NCBI GenBank assembly: GCA_023053685.1
Contig: JALIGW010000001.1
Span: forward strand, 48,961,859-49,025,858
Length of the DNA: 64,000 bases
Direction: 5' to 3'
Source of the DNA: Diadophis punctatus similis
Taxonomy: Eukaryota > Chordata > Lepidosauria > Squamata > Dipsadidae
Below the pieces are notes generated by a model. That model searched no databases. It was given only the letters and a program-made list of their open reading frames with translations, and was not told the DNA's origin. Made by a program: the position numbers and the translations under genes. Shown piece by piece: positions 40,323 to 51,031 of this stretch (its first letter is position 1; each line of letters opens with the position of its first letter).

Positions 40323-42629
40323 GGTATGGCTAGGATATCCAAACTTTTCGATCCTGCGTTTTGTATATTTCCTGGCAAAATACATGGGAAAATCCCATTT
40401 ACTGAAAATCCACTTAGGGTTAGGGTTAGGTAACCATGAATTCGGAGAGAAAAATGGAGCGAATTCGGAGGGTTCCCAGGGTTAGGTAACCATGAATTCG
40501 GAGAGAAAAATGGACATTGCCATTGGATTCGGAGCCCATTGGTATGGTTAGGAGGGTGCATACTTTTCGGTCCTGCCTTTTGTATATTTCCTGGCAAAAT
40601 ACATGGGAAAATCCCATTTACTGAAAATCCACTTAGGGTTAGGGTTAGGCATCCATGAATTCGGAGCGCAAAATGGAGACTGCCAATGGATTCGTAGCCC
40701 ATCAGTATGGTTAGGAGGGTGCATACTTTTCGATCCTGCCTTTTGTATATTTCCTGGCAAAATACATGGGAAAATCCAATTTACTGAAAATCCACTTAGT
40801 GTTAGGGTTAGGTATCCATGAATTCGGAGTGCAAAATGGAGATCGCCAATGGATTCGGAGCCTATCGCTATGGTTAGCAGGATGTATACTTTTCAATACT
40901 GCCTTTTGTATATTTCCTGGCAAAATCCCATTTACAGAAAATCCACTTAGGGTTAGGGTTAGGTATCCATGAATTCTGAGCGCAAAATGGAGATCGCCAA
41001 TGGATTCGGAGCCCATCGCTATGGTTAGCAGGGTGCATACTTTTCGATCCTGCCTTTTGTATATTTCCTGGCAATATACATGGGAAAATCCAATTTACTG
41101 AAAATCCACTTAGGGTTAGGGTTAGGTATCCATGAATTCGGATTGCAAAATGGAGATCGCCATTGGATATGTAGCCCATCACTATGGTTAGGAGGGTGCA
41201 TACTTTTCGATCCTGCCTTTTGTATATTTCCTGGCAAAATACATGGGAAAATCCAATTTACTGAAAATCCACTTAGAGTTAGGGTTAGGTATCCATGAAT
41301 TTGGAGTGCAAAATGGAGATCGCCAATGGATTCGGAGCCCATCGCTATGGTTAGCAGGGTGTATACTTTTCAATACTGCCTTTTGTATATTTCCTGACAA
41401 AATACATGGGAAAATCCCATTTACTGAAAATCCACTTAGGGTTAGGGTTAGGTATCCATGAATTCGGATTGCAAAATGGAGATCGCCATTGGATACGTAG
41501 CCCATTGGTATGGTTAGGAGGGTGCATACTTTTTGATCCTGCCTTTTGTATATTTCCTGGCAAAATACATGGGAAAATCCCATTTACTGAAAATCCACTT
41601 ACTGTTAGGGTTAGGCATCTATGAATTCGGAGCGCAAAATGGAGATCGCCAATGGATTCGGAGCCCATCGCTATGGTTAGCAGGGTGTATACTTTTCAAT
41701 ACTGCCTTTTGTGTATTTCCTGGCAAAATCCCATTTACAGAAAATCCACTTAGGGTTAGGGTTAGGTAACCATGAATTCGGAGAGAAAAATGGACATTGC
41801 CATTGCATTCGGAGCCCATTGGTATGGTTAGGATGGTGCATGCTTTTTGATCCTGCCTTTTGTATATTTCCTGGCAAAATACATGGGAAAATCCCATTTA
41901 CAGAAAATCCACTTAGGGTTAGGGTTAGGTATCCATGAATTCTGAGCGCAAAATGGAGATCGCCAATGGATTCGGAGCCCATCGCTATGGTTAGCAGGGT
42001 GCATACTTTTCGATCCTGCCTTTTGTATATTTCCTGGCAATATACATGGGAAAATCCAATTTACTGAAAATCCACTTAGGGTTAGGGTTAGGTATCCATG
42101 AATTCGGATTGCAAAATGGAGATCGCCATTGGATACGTAGCCCATCACTATGGTTAGGAGGGTGCATACTTTTCGATCCTGCCTTTTGTATATTTCCTGG
42201 CAAAATACATGGGAAAATCCAATTTACTGAAAATCCACTTAGAGTTAGGGTTAGGTATCCATGAATTCGGAGTGCAAAATGGAGCTCGCCAATGGATTCG
42301 GAGCCCATCGCTATGGTTAGCAGGGTGTATACTTTTCAATACTGCCTTTTGTATATTTCCTGACAAAATACATGGGAAAATCCCATTTACTGAAAATCCA
42401 CTTAGGGTTAGGGTTAGGTATCCATGAATTCTGATTGCAAAATGGAGATCGCCATTGGATACGTAGCCCATTGGTATGGTTAGGAGGGTGCATACTTTTT
42501 GATCCTGCCTTTTGTATATTTCCTGGCAAAATACATGGGAAAATCCCATTTACTGAAAATCCACTTACGGTTAGGGTTAGGCATCTATGAATTCGGAGCG
42601 CAAAATGGAGATCGCCAATGGATTCGTAG
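40307..42629 (-). repeat. Satellite block 20, TTAGGG orientation
   Basis: 2,323 bp, the longest minus-oriented block. Copy B of the large duplication ends inside it. Confidence 0.9.
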
Positions 42630-42690
42630 GCCATCATGGGCTACGAATCCATTGGCGATCTCCAGTTTGCGCTCCGAATTCATGGATGCC
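42580..42690. repeat. Junction J2 copy 10
   Basis: Standard orientation. The right arm has CTCCAGTTTGCG in place of CTCCATTTTGCG, shared with the copy at 46,995. Confidence 0.93.
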
Positions 42691-43622
42691 TAACCCTAAG
42701 TGGATTTTCTGTAAATGGGATTTTCCCATGTATTTTGCCAGGAAATATACAAAAGACAGTATTGAAAAGTATACACCCTACTAACCATAGCGATGGGCTC
42801 TGAATCCATTGGTGATCTCCATTTTGCACTCCGAATTCATGGATACCTAACCCTAACCCTAAGTGGATTTTCAGTAAATTGGATTTTCCTATGTATTTTG
42901 CCAGGAAATATACAAAAGGCAAGATCGAAAAGTATGCACCCTCCTAACCATACTGATGGGCTACGAATCCATTGGCGATCTCCATTTTGCGCTCCGAATT
43001 CATGGATGCCTAACCCTAACCCTAAGTGGATTTTCAGTAAATGGGATTTTCCCATGTATTTTGCCAGGAAATATACAAAAGGCAGGATCGAAAAGTATGC
43101 ACCCTCCTAACCATAGCGATGGGCTCCGAATCCAATGGCAATGTCCATTTTGCACTCCGAATTCATGGATGCCTAACCGTAACCCTAAGTGGATTTTCTG
43201 TAAATGGGATTTTCCCATGTATTTTGCCAGGAAATATACAAAAGGCAGTATTGAAAAGTATACACCCTGCTAACCATAGCGATGGGCTCCGAATCCATTG
43301 GCGATCTCCATTTTGAACTCCGAATTCATGGATGCCTAACCCTAACCCTAAGTGGATTTTCTGTAAATGGAATTTTCCCATGTATTTTGCCAGGAAATAT
43401 ACAAAAGGGAGAATCGAAAAGTATGCACCCTCCTAACCATACCAATGGCCTCCGAATCCAATGCCAATGTCCATTTTTCTCTCCAAATTTATGGTTACCA
43501 AACCCGAAGACTAAGTGGATTTTCAGTAAATGGGATTTCCCCATGTATTTTGCCAGGAAATATACAAAATGCAGGATCGAAAAGTATACACCCTCCTAAC
43601 CATACAGATGGACTATGAATCC
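42641..43622 (+). repeat. Satellite block 21, CCCTAA orientation
   Basis: About six monomers. Confidence 0.9.
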
Positions 43623-43647
43623 GCCGCCAATGGATTCATAGTCCATT
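43607..43647. repeat. Junction J1 copy 11
   Basis: The last base of the right arm is changed (GTCCATT instead of GTCCATC), so 15 of 16 arm pairs remain. Confidence 0.94.
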
Positions 43648-44511
43648 GGTATGGTTAGGATATCCAAACTTTTCGATCCTACGTTTTGTATATTTCCTGG
43701 CAAAATACATGGGAAAATCCCATTTACTGAAAATCCACTTAGGGTTAGGGTTAGGTAACCATGAATTCGGAGAGAAAAATGGAGCGAATTCGGAGGGTTC
43801 CCAGAGTTAGGTAACCATGAATTCGGAGAGAAAAATGGACATTGCCATTGGATTTGGAGCCCATTGGTATGGTTAGGAGGGTGCATACTTTTCGGTCCTG
43901 CCTTTTGTATATTTCCTGGCAAAATACATGGGAAAATCCCATTTACTGAAAATCCACTTAGGGTTAGGGTTAGGTATCCATGAATTCGGAGCGCAAAATG
44001 GAGATTGCCAATGGATTTGTAGCCCATCAGTATGGTTAGGAGGGTGCATACTTTTCGATCCTGCCTTTTGTATATTTCCTGGCAAAATACATGGGAAAAT
44101 CCAATTTACTGAAAATCCACTTAGTGTTAGGGTTAGGTATCCATGAATTCGGAGTGCAAAATGGAGATCGCCATTGGATACGTAGCCCATCACTATGGTT
44201 AGGAGGGTGCATACTTTTCGATCCTGCCTTTTGTATATTTCCTGACAAAATACATGGGAAAATCCCATTTACTGAAAATCCACTTAGGGTTAGGGTTAGG
44301 TATCCATGAATTCGGATTGCAAAATGGAGATCGCCATTGGATACGTAGCCCATTGGTATGGTTAGGAGGGTGCATACTTTTTGATCCTGCCTTTTGTATA
44401 TTTCCTGGCAAAATACATGGGAAAATACCATTTACTGAAAATCCACTTATGGTTAGGGTTAGGCATCTATGAATTCGGAGCGCAAAATGGAGATCGCCAA
44501 TGGATTCGTAG
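43632..44511 (-). repeat. Satellite block 22, TTAGGG orientation
   Basis: About 5.4 monomers with the usual 56-bp truncated repeat; its GGGTTCCCAGAGTTAGG differs by one base from the other copies. Confidence 0.9.
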
Positions 44512-44572
44512 GCCATCATGGGCTACGAATCCATTGTCGATCTCCATTTTGCGCTCCGAATTCATGGATGCC
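44462..44572. repeat. Junction J2 copy 11
   Basis: Standard orientation. The right arm has CCATTGTCGATC, a private change. Confidence 0.92.
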
Positions 44573-45992
44573 TAACCCTAAGTGGATTTTCTGTAAATGT
44601 GATTTTCCCATGTATTTTGCCAGGAAATATACAAAAGGCAGGATCGAAAAGTATGCACCCTCCTAACCATACCAATGGGCTCCGAATCCAATGGCAATGT
44701 CCATTTTTCTCTCCAACTTCATGGTTACCTAACCCTAACCCTAAGTGGATTTTCATTAAATGGGATTTTCCCATGTGTTTTGGCAGGAAATCTACAAAAG
44801 GCAGGATCGAAAAGTATACACCCTGCTAACCATAGCGATGGGCTCCGAATCCATTGGTGATCTCCATTTTGCACTCCGAATTCATGGATACCTAACCCTA
44901 ACCCTAAGTGGATTTTCAGTAAATTGGATTTTCCCATGTATTTTGCCAGGAAATATACAAAAGGCAGGATCGAAAAGTATGCACCCTCCTAACCATACTG
45001 ATGGGCTACGAAACCATTGGCGATCTCCATTTTGCACTCCGAATTCATGGATGCCTAACCCTAACCCTAAGTGGATTTTCAGTAAATGGGATTCTCCCAT
45101 GTATTTTGCCAGGAAATATACAAAAGGCAGGATCAAAAAGTATGCACCCTCCTAACCATACCAATGGGCTCTGAATCTAATGACAATGTCCATTTTTCTC
45201 TCCGAATTCATGGTTACCTAACCCTAACCCTAAGTGGATTTTCTGTAAATGGGATTTTCCCATGTATTTTTCCAGGAAATATACCAAAGGCAGTATTGAA
45301 AAGTATACACCCTGCTAACCATAGCGATGGGCTCCGAATCCATTGGCGATCTCCATTTTGCACTCCGAATTCATGGATACCTAACCCTAACCCTAAGTGG
45401 ATTTTCAGTAAATGGGATTTTCCCATGTATTTTGCCAGGAAATAAACAAAAGGCAGGATCAAAAAGTATGCACCCCCATAACCATACAATGGGCTCCGAA
45501 TCCAATGGCGATCTCCATTTTACGCTCCGAATTCATGGATACTTAACCCTAACCCTACGTAGATTTTCTGTAAATGGGATTTTCCCATGTATTTTGCCAG
45601 GAAATATACAAAAGGTAGGATCGAAAAGTATACACCCTCCTAACCATATCGATGGACTACGAATCCATTTGCGATCTCCATTTTGCACTCCAAATTAATG
45701 GATACCAAACCCTAACCCTAAGTGGATTTTCAGTAAATGGAATTTTCCCATGTATTTTGCCAGGAAATATACAAAAGGGAGAATCGAAAAGTATGCACCC
45801 TTCTAACCATACCAATGGGCTCCGAATCCAATGCCAATGTCCATTTTTCTCTCCAAATTTATGGTTACCAAACCCGAAGACTAAGTGGATTTTCAGTAAA
45901 TGGGATTTCCCCATGTATTTTGCCAGGAAATATACAAAATGCAGGATCGAAAAGTATACACCCTCCTAACCATACAGATGGACTATGAATCC
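44523..45992 (+). repeat. Satellite block 23, CCCTAA orientation
   Basis: About nine monomers, including the ATAAACAAAAGG class near 45,443. Confidence 0.9.
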
Positions 45993-46017
45993 GCCGCCAA
46001 TGGATTCATAGTCCATC
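45977..46017. repeat. Junction J1 copy 12
   Basis: Core identical to copy 1. The right flank has GGATAGCC in place of GGATATCC. Confidence 0.95.
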
Positions 46018-47044
46018 GGTATGGTTAGGATAGCCAAACTTTTCGATCCTACGTTTTGTATATTTCCTGGCAAAATACATGGGAAAATCCCATTTACTGA
46101 AAATCCACTTAGGGTTAGGGTTAGGTAACCATGAATTCGGAGAGAAAAATGGAGCGAATTCGGAGGGTTCCCAGGGTTAGGTAACCATGAATTCGGAGAG
46201 AAAAATGGACATTGCCATTGGATTCGGAGCCCATTGGTATGGTTAGGATGGTGCATGCTTTTTGATCCTGCCTTTTGTATATTTCCTGGAAAAATACATG
46301 GGAAAATCCCATTTACAGAAAATCCACTTAGGGTTAGGGTTAGGTATCCATGAATTCTAAGCGCAAAATGGAGATTGCCAATGGATTCGGAGCCCATCGC
46401 TATGGTTAGCAGGGTGCATACTTTTCGATCCTGCCTTTTGTATATTTCCTGGCAATATATATGGGAAAATCCAATTTACTGAAAATCCACTTAGGGTTAC
46501 GGTTAGGTATCCATGAATTCGGATTGCAAAATTGAGATCGCCATTGGATACGTAGCCCATCACTATGGTTAGGAGGGTGTATACTTTTCGATCCTGCCTT
46601 TTGTATATTTCCTGGCAAAATACATGGGAAAATCCAATTTACTGAAAATCCACTTAGAGTTAGGGTTAGGTATCCATGAATTCGGAGTGCAAAATGGAGA
46701 TCACCAATGGATTCAGAGCCCATCGCTATGGTAAGCAGGGTGTATACTTTTCAATACTGCCTTTTGTATATTTCCTGACAAAATACATGGGAAAATCCCA
46801 TTTACTGAAAATCCACTTAGGGTTAGAGTTAGGTATCCATGAATTCTGATTGCAAAATGGAGATCGCCATTGGATACGTAGCCCATTGGTATGGTTAGGA
46901 GGGTGCATACTTTTTGATCCTGCCTTTTGTATATTTCCTGGCAAAATACATGGGAAAATCCCATTTACTGAAAATCCACTTACGGTTAGGGTTAGGCATC
47001 TATGAATTCGGAGCGCAAAATGGAGATCGCCAATGGATTCGTAG
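46002..47044 (-). repeat. Satellite block 24, TTAGGG orientation
   Basis: About 6.4 monomers. Confidence 0.9.
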
Positions 47045-47105
47045 GCCATCATGGGCTACGAATCCATTGGCGATCTCCAGTTTGCGCTCCGAATTCATGG
47101 ATGCC
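46995..47105. repeat. Junction J2 copy 12
   Basis: Standard orientation, with the CAGTTTG arm variant shared with 42,580-42,690. This is the last orientation switch before the array edge. Confidence 0.93.
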
Positions 47106-50100
47106 TAACCCTAAGTGGATTTTCTGTAAATGGGATTTTCCCATGTATTTTGCCAGGAAATATACAAAAGACAGTATTGAAAAGTATACACCCTGCTAAC
47201 CATAGCGATGGGCTCTGAATCCATTGGTGATCTCCATTTTGCACTCCGAATTCATGGATACCTAACCCTAACCCTAAGTGGATTTTCAGTAAATTGGATT
47301 TTCCTATGTATTTTGCCAGGAAATATACAAAAGGCAAGATCGAAAAGTATGCACCCTCCTAACCATACTGATGGGCTACGAATCCATTGGCGATCTCCAT
47401 TTTGCGCTCCGAATTCATGGATGCCTAACCCTAACCCTAAGTGGATTTTCAGTAAATGGGATTTTCCCATGTATTTTGCCAGGAAATATACAAAAGGCAG
47501 GATCGAAAAGTATGCACCCTCCTAACCATAGCGATGGGCTCCGAATCCAATGGCAATGTCCATTTTTCTCTCCAACTTCATGGTTACCTAACCCTAACCC
47601 TAAGTGGATTTTCATTAAATGGGATTTTCCCATGTATTTTGGCAGGAAATCTACAAAAGGCAGGATCGAAAAGTATACACCATCCTAACCATACCGATGG
47701 GCTCCGAATCCATTGGCGATCTCCATTTTGCACTCCGAATTCATGGATACCTAACCCTAACCCTAAGTGGATTTTCAGTAAATTGGATTTTCCCATGTAT
47801 TTTGCCAGGAAATATACAAAAGGCAGGATCGAAAAGTATGCACCCTCCTAACCATACTGAGGGGCTACGAAACCATTGGCGATCTCCATTTTGCGCTCCG
47901 AATTCATGGATGCCTAACCCTAACCCTAAGTGGATTTTCAATAAATTGGATTTTCCCATGTATTTTGCCAGGAAATATACAAAAGGCAGGATCGAAAAGT
48001 ATGCACCTTCCTAACCATACTGATGGGCTACGAATCCATTGGCGATCTCCATTTTGCGCTCCGAATTCATGGATGCCTAACCCTAACCCTAAGTGGATTT
48101 CAAGTAAACGGGATTTTACCATGTATTTTGCCAGGAAATATACAAAAGGCAGGATCGAAAAGTATGCACCCTCCTAACCATACCGATGGGCTACGAATCC
48201 ATTGGCGATCTCAATTTTTCTCTCCGAATTCATGGTTACCTAACCCTAACCCTAAGTGGATTTTCAGTAAATGGGATTTTTCCATGTATTTTGCCAGGAA
48301 ATATACAAAAGGCAGGATCGAAAAGTATGTACCCTCCTAACCATAGCGATGGGCTCCGAATCCATTGGCGATCTCCATTTTGCACTCCGAATTCATGGAT
48401 ACATAACCCTAACCCTAAGTGGATTTTCAGTAAATTGGATTTTCCCATGTATTTTGCCAGGAAATATACAAAAGGCAGGATCGAAAAGTATGCACCCTCC
48501 TAACCATACTGATGGGCTACGAATCCATTGGCGATCTCCATTTTGCGCTCCGAATTCATGGATGCCTAACCCTAACCCTAAGTGGATTTTCTGTAAATGG
48601 GATTTTCCCTTGTATTTTGCCAGGAAATATACAAAAGGCAGGATCGAAAAGTATGCACCCTCCTAACCATACCAATGGGCCCCGAATCCAATGGCAATGT
48701 CCATTTTTCTCTCCAACTTCATGGTTACCTAACCCTAACCCTAAGTGGATTTTCATTAAATGGGATTTTCCCATGTATTTTGGCAGGAAATCTACAAAAG
48801 GCAGGATCGAAAAGTATACACCATCCTAACCATACCGATGGGCTCCTAATCCATTGGCGATCTCCATTTTGCACTCCGAATTCACGGATACCTAACCCTA
48901 ACCCTAAGTGGATTTTCAGTAAATTGGATTTTCCCATGTATTTTGCCAGGAAATATACAAAAGGCAGGATCGAAAAGTATGCACCCTCCTAACCATACTG
49001 ATGGGCTACGAAACCATTGGCGATCTCCATTTTGCGCTCCGAATTCATGGATGCCTAACCCTAACCCTAAGTGGATTTTCTGTAAATGGGATTTTCCCAT
49101 GTATTTTGCCAGGAAATATACAAAAGGCAGGATCGAAAAGTATACACCATCCTAACCATACCGATGGGCTCCGAATCCATTGGCGATCTCCATTTTGCAC
49201 TCCGAATTCATGGATACCTAACCCTAACCCTAAGTGGATTTTCAGTAAATTGGATTTTCCCATGTATTTTGCCAGGAAATATACAAAAGGCAGGATCGAA
49301 AAGTATGCACCCTCCTAACCATACTGAGGGGCTACGAAACCATTGGCGATCTCCATTTTGCACTCCGAATTCATGGATGCCTAACCCTAACCCTAAGTGG
49401 ATTTTCAGTAAATGGGATTCTCCCATGTATTTTTCCAGGAAATATAAAAAAGGCAGGATCGAAAAGTATGCACCCTCCTAACCATACCAATGGGCTCCGA
49501 ATCCATTGGCGATCTCCATTTTGCGCTCCGAATTCATGGATGCCTAACCCTAACCCTAAGTGGATTTTCAATAAATTGGATTTTCCCATGTATTTTGCCA
49601 GGAAATATACAAAAGGCAGGATCGAAAAGTATGCACCTTCCTAACCATACTGATGGGCTACGAATCCATTGGCGATCTCCATTTTGCGCTCCGAATTCAT
49701 GGATGCCTAACCCTAACCCTAAGTGGATTTTCTGTAAATGGGATTTTCCCATGTATTTTGCCAGGAAATATACAAAAGGCAGGATCGAAAAGTATGCACC
49801 CTCCTAACCATACCAATGGGCCCCGAATCCAATGGCAATGTCCATTTTTCTCTCCAACTTCATGGTTACCTAACCCTAACCCTAAGTGGATTTTCATTAA
49901 ATGGGATTTTCCCATGTATTTTGCCAGGAAATATACAAAAGGCAGGATCGAAAAGTATGCACCCTCCTAACCATACTGATGGGCTACGAAACCATTGGCG
50001 ATCTCCATTTTGCGCTCCGAATTCATGGATGCCTAACCCTAACCCTAAGTGGATTTTCTGTAAATGGGATTTTCCCATGTATTTTGCCAGGAAATATACA

Positions 50101-50480
50101 AAAGGCAGTATTGAAAAGTATACACCCTGCTAACCATAGCGATGGGCTCCGAATCCATTGGCGATCTCCATTTTGCACTCCGAATTCATGGATACCTAAC
50201 CCTAACCCTAAGTGGATTTTCAGTAAATTGGATTTTCCCATGTATTTTGCCAGGAAATATACAAAAGGCAGGATCGAAAAGTATGCACCCTCCTAACCAT
50301 ACCAATGGGCTCTGAATCCAATGGCAATGTCCATTTTTCTCTCCAACTTCATGGTTACCTAACCCTAACCCTAAGTGGATTTTCAGTAAATGGGATTTTC
50401 CCATGTATTTTGCCAGGAAATATACAAAAGGCAGGATCGAAAAGTATGCACCCTCCTAACCATACTGATGGGCTACGAAT
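47056..50480 (+). repeat. Satellite block 25, CCCTAA orientation, right end of the array
   Basis: About 21 monomers. The last one stops in the middle of the GGGCTACGAATCC stretch, where the next base is the first base of a hAT element. Confidence 0.92.
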
Positions 50481-51031
50481 CAGTGGTGGGTTCCTACAAG
50501 TGCGGTCCACTCTATAGCACCGGTAGCGGCCCACTGGTGACATCACAGTACCGGTGCGGTCGGTTGACGGTGCCTGGGCGGCAACATTAAAAAATTTAAA
50601 AAAAAAAACATTAAAAAAAATAAATTCTTCTGCGCATTCCGAGAAGCCGAGCTTCCGGCACTGCGCATGCGCTGCCTTCCTACCCCAGTGAGTCCAAGCA
50701 GGGGAGGATGGCTGATGGAGCACATGAGATGCTGAAAGAACTGGCGGCAAGATCTATCTCCATTCCCCTCCCTTCAGCAGTCCGAGAAGCCACGAACGTG
50801 CAGTGATGATCCTAGGTAATGTCGCATGTTTGAGGCTTCTCAAGCTGCTGAGGGGAGAGGAATGGGCGGCAGGACCTATCTCAGTTCCCCTCCCTTCAGC
50901 AGTCCAAGAAGCCACGCCCCCGGTCACATGGCCAGCAAGCCACACCCCCTGGTCACATGGCTGGCAAGCCACACCCACAAAATAAGCCACGCCCACAGAG
51001 AGGTAGTAAAAAAATTAGGAACCCTCCCCTG
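50481..51031 (+). mobile_element. Non-autonomous hAT-like element abutting the satellite (551 bp)
   Basis: Begins CAGTGGTGGGTTCCTA and ends TAGGAACCCTCCCCTG, whose reverse complement is CAGGGGAGGGTTCCTA, giving terminal inverted repeats with two mismatches in 16. The middle shares a CTTCTGCGCAT...CCGGCACTGCGCATGCG tract with the elements at 62,044 and 63,757. It also holds three related copies of a CCCCTCCCTTCAGCAGTCC tract (50,761-50,791 direct, 50,834-50,864 inverted, 50,883-50,913 direct). The 8 bases before (CTACGAAT) and after (AAAATACC) do not match, so there is no target duplication. No transposase is encoded. Confidence 0.8.

Larger units (their letters stand above)
31146..40856. repeat. 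Large tandem duplication, copy B (~9.7 kb)
   Basis: Head-to-tail neighbour of copy A, lacking one monomer near 33,150. Identity to A ends where 40,857 (G) disagrees with 31,157 (A). The join is ambiguous by about 11 bp, since 31,146-31,156 belongs equally to both ends. The rarity of differences implies a recent event or ongoing homogenisation. Confidence 0.9.
1..50480. repeat. Tandem satellite array, ~163-bp monomer with embedded telomere hexamers
   Basis: The whole span is built of one monomer family repeating at 163 bp; for instance the same landmark recurs at 2,354, 2,517 and 2,680. Reading in the CCCTAA orientation, a monomer has a GATCGAAAAGTATGCACC block, a CTCCTAACCATAC block, the GGGCTACGAATCCATTGG stretch, a variable stretch ending in an EcoRI site (GAATTC), the telomere-like CCTAACCCTAACCCTAAG, then GTGGATTTTCAGTAAATGG, a GGGATTTTCCC dyad and TGTATTTTGCCAGG. 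Two main sequence classes differ in the variable stretch (GCGATCTCCATTTTGC versus GCAATGTCCATTTTTC). Roughly 310 monomers fit in 50.5 kb. The left edge of the window lies inside the array, so its true length is unknown. The long open frames on both strands are by-products of the repeat. I did not recognise the family as a named satellite. Confidence 0.97.

Noticed and set aside
1..50480. CRISPR-like array
   Set aside because: Repeats are contiguous 163-bp monomers without unique spacers, and the DNA is eukaryotic.
1..50480. True chromosome end (terminal telomere)
   Set aside because: No run of more than about four consecutive TTAGGG units is present, orientation alternates, and unique DNA follows on the right.
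1..50480. CENP-B box suggesting a centromeric satellite
   Set aside because: I could not find the TTCG....A..CGGG pattern in the monomer by eye. A centromeric role cannot be judged from sequence alone.
35..50590. Hundreds of overlapping open frames of 60-200 codons on both strands, encoding similar Met-Gly-Phe-Ser-His or Met-Gly-Lys-Ser-His peptides
   Set aside because: They recur every 163 bp in shifting frames on both strands, follow the satellite period, and have no family resemblance, codon signal or gene structure. They are by-products of a stop-poor repeat, not a gene family.
50355..50750. Minus-strand frame of 131 codons crossing the array edge
   Set aside because: It runs from the hAT element into satellite monomers, so it is a chance fusion of two repeats.
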